Below are positions 37,101-51,600 of a stretch of 64,000 nucleotides of DNA, one piece after another. Both the position numbers and the translations under genes were made by a program. The DNA lies in the NCBI GenBank assembly GCA_033439795.1, contig JAUTDP010000005.1, positions 372,001-436,000 on the forward strand, written 5' to 3'. Position 1 is the first letter of the stretch; every line of letters starts with the position of its first letter. The notes under the pieces were generated by a model that had not been told where the DNA came from, did not search any database, and saw only the letters and a list, made by a program, of their open reading frames with translations. The stretch is from Sordaria brevicollis. Its lineage: Eukaryota; Ascomycota; Sordariomycetes; Sordariales; Sordariaceae.

Positions 37101-40100
37101 ATATTTAATAAATTTTATATATAGGGAAAAATAATTTAGTAAATTGAAGTAACGTTATTTTTATATTTAATTTTCGTAATATAATAAATAATATACAACG
37201 AATAAAAAGGACGAATTATTATTAATTTAAAAGCGTTTAATAAAGTTTTAATCCCGGATAATTACCCTTTCTCGCTATAATTCGAAGTAATCGGGTCGTT
37301 AAGAAGTAAAATATATATTATTATTATTAACGCTATATTTTTTTTTATTAATTCGGAATATAATTATTATATTAAAATCAAATAACTTTAATAAGTTATT
37401 AAGGTTTCGAATTTTTAATAATAACCTTTATAGGGTATAGAAATTCCCTTACTTTCGTATAAAGGTTTATAGATTGGTTTTCAATAAATTATATATATTT
37501 TTATTGGGTATTTATCGACGATATTATAATCTTTTTAAATAATTAAAATTAATATATTGAATTTTTACACCAAATTTTTAACTTTTTTATTAAAAAGAAT
37601 ATTACTATTTTATTAAAAAAATCATTCTTTGGCTTCTTAAACGTCGAATTATTCGGTTTTAAAGTAGATTCTTTCGGATTATTTAATATTAAAAATAGGA
37701 TTAAGGTTTTTAAGCGATTGTATTTCCTAATAAATTTAAAAGCTTTAAAATAATAGATTAGTAATACCGGTTTCCTCCGATATTTAATTTTTTATTACGT
37801 TTAATTAATTAAACTATTATAAGTCCGGAAAATTAATTTATTAGTAGTAGGAAAAAAGATAAGGAAATTTATAGTAGGTAATATAGTAAAATATTTAATT
37901 TATTATTAAAATACAATTATTATAGAATTTAGTAAATAAAAAATTAAAATTTTTAAAGTACTTTAGGAAATTATTTATAAAAACCCTTCTATTTTTTATT
38001 ATTTTAATTTAAACCGATCGCTATTTATTTAGGTCGATAATTCGTTCGAAAATAGGTTTAGCGTAATAATTTTCTATTTGAAGGAGGGAATAAAGGAATA
38101 GATTCTTAAGAACCCGATTTTATTTACGGATATACAATTAGTAATATTCTTTAATAAGTATTTTAATATAGCCGAAAAACGCTACGGCCTTTTAAAATTC
38201 GAAGTAATTTGCTTTATTTGGGCGGTTAAACGGCTACGGATAATAATTTATTTAATAAAGCTTTTAGTAATAATTTTAACCGATTATTTAGCAATAGAAG
38301 GAATAGTAGAATAAATTATATTATATATTAACCGATTACGCGAATAAATATTTTATTAACGTATTAGTATATTTATTTTAATATAATTTACGTATTTATT
38401 ATTTTTTTAGAAAATTAAATATAATCCCCAACGCTTTAAGCCGGATAAAATGCGAATTGAAAATTAAATTTGAAGAAGTAACTTTAAATAACATATAATA
38501 TACAAATTAAAATTAATATATTATTAACGAAGCGTAAATATTTGCCGAATTAAAATAGTAATTTATTAACGGATATAAAAAGGATATAAAGTACGCCCTT
38601 ATTTTCGCCAATTTAAAGATTAATATCGAAGATAATACGAAGAATATTTCCCGCTTAAATTATCCTTTCGAAATCTGCGAGGGTATAATTTTCAATATTA
38701 AAGCGAACGGTTAAAAGATTTATATATTTTATATAATTTCGTTTAATAATTTTTAGAAAAAATATATAATAATAAATATTATTTTAATAGGGATAGGATA
38801 CTATACGAATTTAAATTCTTCGCAATTTTAAATAAAATATACTAAATTAAATAATATATTAATTATTACCCAAATTATTCATTTAATTAAATAAATCAAA
38901 AAAAATTTAATAAAGAATATTAACTTATATAAATTACGAATATTCCGATAAGGATTATTACTATTAATTTTATTATCGGGTTACCGTTAATATTTAACGT
39001 TAATTTACCTTAGGTTATATTAAATAAAAATACTTTCGATAATTTAACAATAATTACGTACCCTATTTTAAAATGAATATATTTAATACCCGGCTATTTA
39101 AATTATTTTATAGAATATTAGGCAATTATTATAATAAAGTAATTTTCCTTATCCAATTAGGGGATTCCTTAAAATATTATTTTTCATAAGGATAATAAAT
39201 TTATTTTAATATTATAAAAAGGGATATAAAAATAATTAGGTACTAAATTATTAATAATAATTATTTATTATTTATAAACCGACGGATTATTAGAATAGAG
39301 AAATTAGACCGTTAAAATCGCCTTTAAATTTTATTATTTCGAATATTCGGGGAAATTATAAATTAATATTTTATTAATATTTTAGTAGAATTTAAATAAC
39401 TCTTTATCAGCCCCTATTTAAAAATCGCCCTACGAATTATTATATAGTTTTAAATTCCCTGGACCCTTTAACGTAATTTAAGGAAATATTTATAATTTGG
39501 AAGATTTCGCTATTTTTCGAAAATATATTCGATAAAATACGTTTTCCGCTATAGATTTTGCTATTACGGTCGTTAAACGGCGATACAATTAAATTTATTA
39601 ATCGGTAAAATTCGAAGTAGGGGATTTTATTTATATCCGATTATATAAAGGATATTATTTACCCGGTAATTTACCCCGGAAATATTTATAATAATAAAGC
39701 AGTCTATTTAAAGTTTAAAAATATATTAATTAATTAGTATACGAATTTAATCTTCTTTTATAATAGCGTATATATTTAATTATCTCCGTAGTATACTTTC
39801 GCGTTGTAATTAAAGGACCGGACCTTTTTAACCGCAAAATAATACCCCCTAGCCTAGTATAAAATGATTAATTCGAAGGCGATAATATTTATAAAATCTA
39901 GGCCATTTTAAAGGACGAGGAAATTAATAATGGGATAAGATATTAGGTTAAATAATACGGCTACAATTACGAGGATAATAATTAAGTGCTTGAGTAAAAT
40001 ATAAACGCCCCGGATTATTTTTAAAAATATTAGTAACGATAAATAGGAGGAATAAAATGGAAAAATATAAAACGGAATAGAGGAGGCTTGAAATAGAGCG

Positions 40101-40191
40101 GAGTGGATTTAAAGGAGGCCGGAGAAGATACGGAGTGGATACGGAAGAGTTACTGAGGATAGTAAGGTTTTTTACGGAGCGGCCGGACATT
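34176..40191 (+). pseudogene. Element C pol: C2H2-like finger, protease region, RT, RNase H, integrase (RIP-degraded)
   Basis: The forward frame shows, in order: a Cys/His finger near 35530-35612 (RFYNYCK.IFDLRN then FFKYFGKCEYAMCRE); an RT beginning GRIIINLKAFNKVLIPDNYP (about 37210) with the catalytic FIDDIIIF at 37511-37522, both Asp intact, followed by a KKSFFGFLNVELFGFKVDSF-like block; RNase H with WAVKRLRIIIYLIKLLVIIL and TDYLAIEGIVE near 38215-38310; integrase with TINFIIGLPLIF near 38960-39000; and an integrase C-terminal KFEVGDFIYI.LYKGYYLPG block near 39605-39670 (GPY/F-type). This order is Ty3/gypsy. The finger preceding the protease is an unusual extra domain. Stops of RIP type make it non-functional. 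Confidence 0.82.
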
Positions 40192-40435
40192 TAATACCGG
40201 TTCTATATGATTATTATAGATTTTTAGAAGAGAAGGTTATAGACTTTCTTTATCCCGGTAGGCACTTGCCTGCCGGGCTCTCCCTTCTTCTTCTTTCTTA
40301 GACATGCCCGATAAGATAATGGTTGACTATGAGGATATAACCTCTAGATGGCAACCGTTCCTCCTTAAAACCTTCTTAGAAGGTATTACTCTCTACAATA
40401 CATTATTTTACTAGATTCTGGGTGATCCCGCATCA
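40192..40435 (+). repeat. Element C right LTR (3' LTR)
   Basis: It is 244 bp. The same hairpin as in the partner is at 40254-40277, with one base pair changed to a G-T wobble (GGTAGGC/GCCTGCC). This copy keeps G residues that the left LTR lost and shows C-to-T changes instead. The purine-rich stretch upstream (about 40080-40160, AGGAGGCCGGAGAAG) may contain the polypurine tract. Confidence 0.92.
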
Positions 40436-40440
40436 AAGAT

Positions 40441-41750
40441 TTAATATATACGGAAGTAATCGCGTACGTTTTTCTTTAATTAAAAGAAGAAATCGTATAC
40501 CGATTATTTATCCGCGATAACGTTTTTCTTAATTTATTAATAATTATATTAATATTAATCTTATAATTTCTATAGGTTTTTATTATCGTTTTAATATATA
40601 AAGAATAATCATTTTTTAATATTAAATTTATAAATTTCGGGGGTAATATATTCTTTACGAATAAATTTTAGGAATTCTTTTTATATTACGGGTCGTTTTT
40701 AACCCTTATTATCGAAGAGGGTAACGGAATATATACGTTACGAGGTGGTTATAGAATTATTAGCCTTAAAGAAGGCTTATTAAATAAATTAATAAATATT
40801 AATATTTTTACGAATTTAATTACCGTTTTCGATACCATCGATTTAATTTTCTATTTTAGTATTTATATTATTTATTATTAATTTACGAACGTTATACGTA
40901 GGGGGACGTAAATAGGATTCTTTATTTCCTTAATTTAAAATTTTTTATATAAATTATAATAATATTTATAGGAATTATAATATTATTTTTACGAATTTTT
41001 AACCTTTACGCCACTTTACGTATTTACGTTTACAGGATATTCGCTATTTATAATATTCTTACGTAGGGGAGAAGTTATTAGAATGGCCGGATTAATTAAA
41101 TTAGGCGGATAAGGAATAAGAGCGGGTTTGGGAATAAGAATAAGCGTAAAATTAAGAACGGGAATAAAAATAAAAATAAAAGCGGGATTAAGAATATTCG
41201 TTTAATAAATAATTATATATAGATAAGGAACGGTTATATTAATTAAATTTTAAAGGGCTTTTATTTTAACGAAATTCCGATTATAATTATTATTCCGCTT
41301 TATTAATACGGTATTCCTTTTCTTAATAAGGGTTTTTAAAGTAATAACGGTAAAAAATACGCGAATTTTTTATTAAGTACTATTTTTTGATTTATATTTA
41401 AATTTTTTATTTAAAATTATTTTCGGACTTTTTACGCAATATAAATTCGGATTACAATTTATTATTATTAATATTATTATATTTATTATAAGGATTTTTT
41501 CGGGCGGTATTATATTCGGGTTCGTAGGACGCCGCTTCGTAATTATTTTCCTTATATTTATTAATAACCCCCTTATCGGCAGGATTTTTAATTATATTAT
41601 TAATAATATATAGGTAGTTATACGTTTTTTATATTAAATTTATATTATTTTTATAACGAGAGTTAGTAGCGCTTTTTCCGTACGAATTTTCCTTATACGT
41701 ATTAATTATATTTATAGCCTTCGTTAATAGAGTCGTAGAAGTTAAAGAAT
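40441..41750 (-). pseudogene. Element B gag, 5' part (RIP-degraded)
   Basis: The remainder of B between element C and the 5' LTR of B. By position on the minus strand it should contain the 5' leader and most of gag, continuing to the zinc knuckle at 24521-24580. A Lys/Arg/Gly-rich low-complexity stretch near 41100-41200 is seen, but I could not identify a capsid motif. Confidence 0.5.
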
Positions 41751-42036
41751 TATAAAATTATAAATATAAGAGGGTAAGAGTAAATCGTATAAAGTAGGTT
41801 TATTTTGGGGGAAAGATTTTAATTTAATTAGATATAAGTTTTTGGTTAAGAATTATCCTCTTTTATATTTATACGCTTCTTTATAGGTCCGGAACAGTCG
41901 GCGCCCGGATTTTGAAATCTTTTCTTCTATATTATATTCTATTATCCTTATTTTATCCGCTATCTTATCCGTCGTTTTGGGCTATTGTGCCCTGGTTGTA
42001 CGGGTCCCCCTAAGCCTTCCTAGCGATACCCTTATA
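41751..42036 (-). repeat. Element B right LTR (5' LTR)
   Basis: It is 286 bp and collinear with 18583-18868. Its last ~110 bases retain GGGCTATTGTGCCCTGG and CCCCCTAAGCCTTCC, where the partner is mutated; its first half is mutated where the partner is preserved. TSD TAATT follows at 42037-42041. Confidence 0.92.
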
Positions 42037-45000
42037 TAATTAATAATTAATTTTAATATATTGGTTATTTTCTCTTTAATAATCTTTAATATATACGGGT
42101 TTTCAAAGATTAAAATCGCCGAATTGGATATATATATACGTTTTTAAGTAATTTCCATTATATTAATTAGGCTAATAATTTTGAAGGCTATAATTTACTT
42201 TATTTTAATTTTAATTACGTCGAAATTCTCGGCTATTATTATATAATAAATACTTTATATAGAGGTCGGGCTAATAATTTTATCGACGTCTTCTATCGTT
42301 AATATATTATTAATTGTAGCGGTTTCGGTATCGGTAATTTATTTAAAAATAGCGTTGAAGCGGGTTTTTAAGGATATATAAATATAATTAGCCGAGAAAG
42401 TGGCCGCGAGGCTTTAATTGAATAAAAAGGTTTTAATATAGGTTTTTTCCTCCTTAGTAAATTTATTACTAATAAAGTTTATAACCGGGGGAATTTTATC
42501 GTTATTCGTAATAAATATATAATTTTTATTACTAGTACGATAATTATTAGGCTGAATAAAATATTTAACCCTAAATCCCTATTAAGCGTTAATAATAGTA
42601 GTCTTTTTAACGTCGGTAATTTCGTTATTTTCCTTAAGGATTTCGACGTTAAATTTAAATGGGCTATTAATTATTATATAGGCCGTAAAAGTAATAGGGG
42701 GGTTAATTATAGGTTTAAATTCTATAATAAACGTTAGATTAAACGTTTATTCGTTTTAGATTATAATTAAAGATATTTCCGTATATATTAAATATATTTA
42801 TAAAATTATTATAAATTAATAGTTAATTAACCGATAATGTAAATTGGACGAATATATTTATAGAGGTATTATAAATTAACGGGCGGTTCATTAATAAAGT
42901 AAATTAATATTAAAAGGTAATTTAATTTATTAATAAAATTATTATTATTATTAGAAAGAAGTTTTAAGCGGAGGAGGGTAGCCTTTAAATACTTTTTTAA
43001 TATTTATAATCCTTTATTTAAATTTTATAATTATTTAGGATAATAATAACGTTGTACTTATTATTGAAGTCGTTAATTACTTTAGTTTCGATAGGATTAC
43101 GACGATAATATTTAATTTGGGTATTTCTTTTATTTTAATCTTTTTTCTTAATATAATTAATACGTTTACTTTTTCGAATAATTTAGGATTAAGAGGGTAT
43201 TATATTTCGTATTCCCGAATTAGATTTTGTACGTTCTTTATTAAATTATTTATACAACCGCTGCGCGGGTATTATTTATTTATAGAAATATTATAACTTT
43301 TATACTTTCTTTAATATTTAATTAATAGTTTACCGCCGTATTAAATTATTTTTTTATTTATAATTCTTTTAATTTTATATAATTATTAATCTTTTATATC
43401 CCTTTTAATAATAATTCTACCGGGTAGTTCGTTAATACGATAAAAGGGGTCTTTATTATAAAGATATTTTCGTAAATGATTTATTAAGATAATAGAATGA
43501 ATTTTCTATGTTTTGGGCAGTTTTAATTCGTATACGAGGTTGTCGATTTTGCGTTTAATTTTAAATAATTCCGTTTTTTAATCCGTATATTTACAAAATT
43601 TCGTTCTAAGTTTAATATATCCTTTATATAATTAAATTATTATTTTATTATTAGGGATAAAATAAAGGGGGCGGTAATTTTTATCAAATATTAATTTATA
43701 TTTCGTTATTATTTAATTCATCGTTTTTACCGCTTTATAATTATATATTTCTTAAATAATTTTAAAGTCCTTAACCGTTTTATTATTTCATTTTAAAAGG
43801 TTTAACGTTATATTTAATTTGAAGTTTAATATTAATTTATTTAATATCCGCTTTAGTAGTATAGATAGATTATTATAGAAATTATATTAAAGGGCTAATA
43901 AAATATCCGATTATAGGATTTCCGGATTCTCCGCTGTATAATAGTAAATCGCTATTTCGACTTCTTAATTACGCTATTCGATTTAGCCGTTAGCCTTTAA
44001 ATTCTAAATAATTTTATATAATAACGTTACGTTAAATTTCGAAAATAATATTTTCTAAAAGTTTAAAAAGAATTTTAAATCGTAATGGGTTATTACGATG
44101 CGGAATGATCTTTAATTATAAATTAATAATATATTAATTAACCGGTTTATTTACGTTTTCGCATTATAATCGATATACCCAGGAATAGATAATATTTTTT
44201 TATTAAAATTATATATAACGATTATTAGCGTATTATATTATTTATTACTTTATATTATTAATTTACTAAATTATTAGGGAAGGCTAATAACGAAATTAAT
44301 ATATATTATATAGTAGGGAATAAGTATTTATTTAATCAGTTTTAATATATTTAGGGTAGTTTTTTAATTTATTTTAGATTTAATATATTAGGGGTAATAT
44401 TTTATATAATAGCGTAGCGCTTTCGTTATCCGTAAGATATAGTAACCGTTTAATTCCGTTATTATTTTAATTAATCCGAAATAGTAGCGTTGATTATATA
44501 TTTAATTAAAAATTATTTTTAAATAGTTCCTTAGTACGTATAATTTCAATTTTCCGACTTTTAGGTAATAGTATAGAAAGTTATCGTTAAATTTGAAGGG
44601 GAATCGTTTATTTATATTAAATTTGAACTTCGAACTATATTAATCGTATTCCTCTAATTTTCGAATTATTATAATATAATATTTATTTACTTTATAATTT
44701 TCGATAAATTTGGATTTAATTTCTTCGTTTATATATATTTAGATTAAATACGCTATTTCTTTCTATATATTATCGAATTCGCTAATATTGGGATAGGGTT
44801 CCCGTTCTACTTTAAATAATTATAATAATATATCGAATATAATATTTATTTTATTAGGGATATAGCGTACGTCGAGGTTATATTGTAAAAGGAATATAAA
44901 GGTAATGATTAATTTAGAATTAAATTTAGTAAGATAGGTTATATTAAAATTTATTTAATTAATAATATTAATTAATGTACGGTAATCGGTAAAGGTAATA

Positions 45001-48000
45001 ATAGGTTTAATATAGGATTAAATTAATTATTATAATAACCGGTAAATTTAAACGAAATATACCGTTTTTAATTCCGTTGGTTAATAGTTCTTTTTAACGG
45101 TTAATAAGCGTTTATTATAGAAGAGAATAAATTAGATTTTATGAATAGGGATAGCTTTATTATTTTAATTATTTCTTTTAATATAAAAAATTATTATATT
45201 AAAGTTTTATTTCTTCGACGTATCGATTTTTACGAATATAACGCGCCCGGGGTAATAGTAAAGAATAATAATCTTCTTTATTAATTATTCTTAGAATATT
45301 TCGAATATTTCTTTTTTTAGGTTTATAAATTCGAATTTTAATATATTAGTAAATACCTTCCTTACTACCGGGGATTTTTCTTCTAATATTTTATACTCTT
45401 TCTTATTATTTTTAATAAATTTAGCCTTTTATTTTTCGAGGGGCCTAATTTTTTACGCGAATTATAAGATAAATCTTTTTAAAAAGTTCGTTAAGCTAAT
45501 ATAATATTCGAAAAACGCTAAATTAATAAATTGTTGGATATTTTTAATTATTATAATCCGGATAATAATAATAATTATATTTAATTTATTTATACGGTAA
45601 TTTAGTAAGCGAATAGAGGAATATATAATAAATAATTTTTTAATTGCGATATTGAGGTTAATTTCCTTAAATAATTTTAGGATAATTTTTAAATATTTGA
45701 GATACTTTTCCGCTATATTATTAAAGATTACGATATTGTTAATATATTTTGCGGCGAATATTTTATAAGGGTAAAATTTTTTATCAATAAATTATTAAGC
45801 GTACGTTAGAGAGTTTTTATAGTTTATAAACGCTATATTTAATTTTTTTAATCTACGTAAATTAATAATAATTATTTTATTCCAGTAGAATAAGTAAATT
45901 CCGATTTAATAGAAGAATATTGAGCCGTTAAAATAATTTGTATATTTTTTATTTTTTATTTTAACGATAATTGAATTTTGCGTTAGGATTAGGTAAGAAT
46001 TTTTAATAGTAATATAATTAAACGGTTATAAATTAATAATAATCCGACCTTTACGTAATCCGTCGATTATATACTAAACGACGAAATATAAATATTTAAA
46101 TAGGGTAATTTTCGTTATTTATTTTAATTTATTATTATTATATATTTACCTAAAAGTAGTATTTAATAATCTTTTATCTTAAACGCTTAATTATTAGGAG
46201 CGAACGCTTATTTTATATTTATATTAATCTTCGATGAAGTTGATACGAAGTATTTCCTCTTTATCTATTTTAATAATATTTTAACCGTTATATATATTAT
46301 ATTTATTAATTAACGTTTTAATATACTATATATATTTTAAGTTACGGTTATAAATTTTTATACCGTAGATAAATTCGATTTTAGGAAAGTCTTTATTTTT
46401 ACCTATTTTAAAGGAGGGGTTACGCTTTAATAATTTATATAAGAATTTTAATAAATCTTCTTTAATTAATTTATAATCTAGTACATTAATAATTTCTTCA
46501 CTAAGTTAAGCGGGTTTTAATCAATTAAGTATAAGGGTAATATTTTCGAAGTCGGTTATAAAAACGAATTTTTTGTTAAATTTAACGTTTATTATTTCGA
46601 ATAACGTTATAATTTATTTAAATGAAATTGCTTAATAATTATTAGATTTAATATTTTTAATAATTTTTAAACGTTAAATTCAATATACTTTTATCGGTTT
46701 ATTTATTCAATTTATTATAGAAATAAATTTAAATATGATAGTATTTAAGAAATAATTATACGTTTACGGGTATTTAACTTCGAAAATATATTCTTTAAAG
46801 ATCGTTATTAAAAACGTACTAATAATAAATACGTAATATATTAATATTAATTTCTATAATTATAGTAGAATAATTATATTATACGTCGCAATAATTGTAC
46901 GACGCGTTAACTTTATATTATAGTTTATCGATACGATTATTCTATTATAAGTTGGGATTTTTATAATATTAATTAACGAATTAATAATTATTTAATTAAA
47001 TTACGTTTATTATATATTAAGGAGTAGTCGGGCCGTAAGACCTTTTATTATTTAGGTCATTAAAGTGAATATTTATTTAATTAATTAGCCGTCGATAATT
47101 CCTTCGATAAATAAATCGAAGGTTATTCGATAAATAAATATTATATACCTTTTTATAATATTAAACGCTTTTATTTCCGAATTATTATATTAAATATTAA
47201 AATTATTCTTAATTTCTTATTCGTTGATTAAAATATTAGAATAATTTATATTAATATAAATGGGGAATTAATTTCCTTACGAATTTAATCGGACGTTTAT
47301 TTTTAGGTAATTATATTGAATTAATATTCTTAAGGAAATAAACGGGCTTAATTTAATTTATTTTACCGCTTTGAATATTTTTATTTATTCTTCGTTTTTT
47401 ATAAAAATTATAGCGTTTATTACGAATTTAATAGTATTTATTAATTAAGGGGTGGCCGGAGTAATAATTTCCTCTTCCTTAGGTTTGTAAGGCCCGGTAT
47501 TTAATAGCGTTAAGTTAGTATAGAAATTGGTAAAAATATAGATAAACATTTTATTACGGTTTAAGAAAATTTTATTATACTTTTTATATATCCGACGATT
47601 AATTTATTAATTTCTTATATATATAGTAATATATATAACGGGAATAAAAGAGTTAACGGAATTAGTATTATTATTTTTATTAGAGTTAAAAGTAATAATA
47701 TTTATAAATATATTATTTAAAGCAGATTTGAGGGTAAAATAAACCTGTTTTTTATTAGAATTATAATATTTTTTAATTATATTATAACTATTAACTTAAA
47801 GACGTTTACTTTTAGAATTTTTTATATTTATATTAATATAAATTTCGTGTTTATAATTAACGGTATATATATTATTACGGGGAAGGCCGAAACGAATATA
47901 GCGGCGATAAATATATTTATAAGGACGATATTAACGTTATTAAACTCCTTTACGAATTAATCCGCCGCGAAAATTAGAGGAAGGGTTATTATAATAATGA

Positions 48001-49955
48001 TAACCGGAGTATAATTTTTGATTAAAGTTCCTTCGTTTATATAACGATAATCTACCCCGTAAGTATAATAGTAAATTATTTCGATTAAACGATATACCGC
48101 CGCGATTAGGGAATAAATTACTATAATTAAAAAATAAATTACCGTTATAATAGTTTTTAAAGCTTTTATAACGGTTATTATAGGTATTTTATAAAGTAAT
48201 TTCCGTCGACGATTTAGTTTCTTCCTCTTCTTGTTTTAAAAAATTGGTTATTTTTATTAATTCGATCTTTAGAAATTTATTATTAAATTGAATTCGAAGG
48301 ATTTTTTTATTAAAAGTGGAATTATAATTATTTACATCGTCGATTATTTTTTATTTATAGGTTTTAATACGACGATTAATATAAATTAATTATTTATTAA
48401 GGGTTATATTATCGGTAAATTCGGTAATAGAATTTTTGAGGCTAGGGTATAAGTGATTATAAATGCGGGCTATATATATTCCTTTATTTTTTTTATTAAA
48501 TTTTTTAATAAAGCGAATAATTTATATTATTATATTGCGGGGGGGTTTGCCGTTACGATAATTTTTATACATATACTCTAAAATATTAAATTTAATTAAT
48601 ATTTGAATTCGAAGTATATAGAATTTTATTAAAATAATTCTTAATTCTATTTTTTGATTTTGTTTAAAGGAAATTCGTTTATAAGTATTAAATTAATTTA
48701 TAAATTAAATTTTTATTGCGCTAAAAAATAATTAATGAAGATTCTTACATAGAAATTCCGTACGAAAATTATCTTTTATAATAGCGTTATATATAATTTT
48801 TACGAATAGGTAAGGGGAAATAATATATATTTTATTTTTCTTTTAGAAGTAATTTTTATTATTATTACCGTTACTAATTTCAGCGTTTAATTAAAAATAA
48901 TTTAATAATATAATTTTTTAATTATTAAATTTAATATTATTTTATAAAGTAGCGGCGAATTAATTAATTAGTATTTATAATTTAATATTATTAATCGTCG
49001 CATTGGTTTTTATAATGTGGGTAATATAACGTTCTTCTTCGTTAATAAGTATTTTGCTTTTATTATTATTAATTTTTTTATTATATTCGTATTAGTTACC
49101 GCTTTAGTTATTTTTATTATTACCGGGTTAGTAATTATACTAATTATTAGGCTAATTTTAATTAATTATTTTGCAATTAATATTTTTAATTAATTTCTAT
49201 TACCGTTAAATAATTATTTATAATATAAATAATATCCGATCCTTTTTATCCTTTCGTAATATTTTTAATTTATTCGAAGATATTAAATTCGATAGAAGTT
49301 TTATAATTTATTAAGTTTTTTAGAAGTAGGCCCAAAATATTTAGGGAGACGGATATATTAATGATCTTCGTTAGGCTATTTATTTTTAATAATAAGATTA
49401 ATATTATTTTTAATAGTTTTTGAAATTTTGGTAGAAGAATTAATAGTTCGAGGGAAAAATTCACGAGGGCGGGCGTTTTAATCGATTTAATGTTCGATTT
49501 TTATTAAATTGAACGGTTTATTCTTTCCCTTTTTTTTGCTCTTTCCCTTTTTTTTTGCTTACGTTATTTATAAATTCAGGTTAGGGACGAGTAGCCGGTT
49601 TTTGGGTTAATTGGGAAGGAATTTACGCCGGTACCCGTTTTAATAATTTTTTAGGTAATTTTGGGGATATTAATTAAATAAATAGTTTTTTTAAATTAGG
49701 TAGAGTGGACGGCGGTTTTAGGTTATTTTTATTAAAGGTAATCATTTTATTTAAAACATTTTTAACGCTACGGAGTAATTTATTCGTTAAGTTTTTTATT
49801 TTGGGTTAGTTTTTAGGACCGATTAGGTTAATCGGTTTATTAAATTCGTTAATAATATATTCGTTTATTAAGTCCGGTTTGGCGATAAATTCGTTAGATA
49901 TAGAAGCCGAATTTGAATTAGAGGAAAGTTTAATGGTCGTTCGGGTTTATATTTA

Positions 49956-50351
49956 GAGGTGGGCTATCTGAACTGTTAAAAAGGTCTTAGCTAACTGTGA
50001 TCGAAATTTTCAAGTTTGGATAACTTCGCCAATAAAAGTTTTGGAAATTTGGAAGTAGTATAGGAATATTTGTAATTTTTTCTACTATTTTTTGAGTCTT
50101 CTAACTTTACAGTCATTAGCTTTCCTCGCCGAAAATGCCCAAAAGTTACCTTTTTGGAATGAAATTTTAAGAAAGTAATGAAGGCCAGACCGCAGAAAAG
50201 CGCTTTTTGGCTTGAAAAATCAAGCGAAAATCAACGGTTCTATCTATATACTTTTTGTTTCCCTAACCCCTGAAACCGTCAAGTTATGACTTGTTCTTTT
50301 TTTGAACCACAGTTGACTAAGACCTTTCTAACAGTCCGGATTGCCCACCTC
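49956..50351. mobile_element. 396-bp hAT-like MITE with 44-bp TIRs and 8-bp duplication
   Basis: Terminal inverted repeats of about 44 bp: left GAGGTGGGCTATCTGAACTG, right (reverse complement) GAGGTGGGCAATCCGGACTG. Both continue into a TTA(A/G)AAAGGTCTTAG block and ACTGTG, with about six mismatches overall. The exact 8-bp duplication TATATTTA lies at 49948-49955 and 50352-50359. An outward TA plus GAGGTGGGC matches the end type common in hAT elements. The interior keeps normal GC and CpA/TpG, in contrast with the RIP-saturated gag of element A around it. There is no coding capacity. Confidence 0.9.
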
Positions 50352-51600
50352 TATATTTATTATTAAGACGATTATTTAATTAAAGATAATTAATCGATTA
50401 ATTAAGCGTATTTTTATTTTAATAGGGTAGGTATTTAGGGGAATCCGAAATTAGTAAAATAATCGGCCGTACGGTCGATTAATATTATAATTACGTTGAG
50501 AAGAAATATATTATATATTATTATATTAGATAATAATAATTTAATCCTTACCGAAATTAAGCGGTTTATTATTTAAAAATATTAGGGTTTTGTATTTAAT
50601 TTATATAGGTTATTATATATTAACGAACTATATATACCGGTTATTATTATATTTTCCGCCTTTATTTATTAATTAAAACTATATTAAATAGAATTATTAT
50701 TTATTTATCAATTTATATTATATTGGGGATTAGTTTCCGTTAGAGTATATTTAACGACGTTGGGTATTTCGGTATCCGGTTATTAGATTATTACGTCTTT
50801 ATCCGAATCCTTTTTATATTTTTATATATAAAATAATATATTTAAAATATTTTATTTTACAATTCTTAGGTTATAAATATATATTATCAATTAGGCAAAT
50901 AGGTTAATATTTCATTTATTTCATTAAATAAGATAGGGTTGGCCGCGTTATTACAATTAAAGTAATATATACGTATAATTGCGAAAAGTTCTTATTATAT
51001 TAGCGAAATTTAGCGTTAAAATAATTACTTTATAATAGGGGATAAATTACTTATTTAAAATATAGGTTTCCGTTAATTATTAACTAATTAGAAATTAAAG
51101 TAGGTTATTATTAAACGAATTAGTAATTTATTCGCGATAATTGTAATTTTCGTTAAATAGTTCGATTTTTAATAATAAGAATAGATTAGTTGTATTAATA
51201 AAATTTCTATTTTCGAATTCGAATAAAATTTCGTTGCCAGGAATAATTTAACCGTCTGTTGGGTTTTCGACGAATTTATTTTAATATAAAGCCGGCGAAT
51301 TTTTAAATTAATCGCTTTCGATAGGTATATATTAAAGTATTAGGGACGAATATAATTTATCGCTATATAAGAGATAATCGTTTAAATTATCCGTCGAATT
51401 TTTAGCCTAATAACCGTTTTAAATAATTTCGTTACGTAGTATAATAATTTAGTCGTAGTACCGAAGGTATTTTAGCGGTTGAATTATTAGTATTTTAGGG
51501 ATATAATTATTTATTTCGCGATATATACCTTCGAAATAATTTTAATATTCGTTTAGTAAGCGATTTCGATATCGATTTTATTTTTAAGGGTAATTTAGGA

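Larger units (their letters stand above)
24859..40435 (+). mobile_element. Ty3/gypsy element C, carrying a LINE and a MITE
   Basis: Two 244-bp LTRs in the same orientation (24859-25102 and 40192-40435) begin TGATACCGG or TAATACCGG and end in a CCCGC-A-TCA type terminus. The 5-bp duplication AAGAT lies directly outside (24854-24858 and 40436-40440). Plus-strand RT, RNase H and integrase motifs between 37200 and 39760 identify a Ty3/gypsy element on the plus strand. It is the innermost LTR element of the stack, inserted in gag of B. Its 15.6-kb length is inflated by a LINE of about 5.3 kb and a 414-bp MITE. Confidence 0.92.
18583..42036 (-). mobile_element. Ty3/gypsy element B, with element C nested inside
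   Basis: Two collinear 286-bp LTRs (18583-18868 and 41751-42036) begin TGTAAAG or its RIP form TATAAAA and end TTATA. The 5-bp duplication TAATT flanks both sides (18578-18582 and 42037-42041). A C7 run next to the left LTR is the complement of a G-rich polypurine tract, so B runs on the minus strand. Minus-strand RT and a Gag zinc knuckle agree with that. Element C splits B within gag, leaving 18869-24853 and 40441-41750. Without C, B is about 7.9 kb, normal for Ty3/gypsy. Confidence 0.92.

Noticed and set aside
39948..40190. 80-codon minus-strand frame
   Set aside because: Shadow of the purine-rich plus-strand 3' end of element C.
49270..49464. 64-codon minus-strand frame as a separate gene
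   Set aside because: It is a surviving open stretch inside the degraded gag region of element A.
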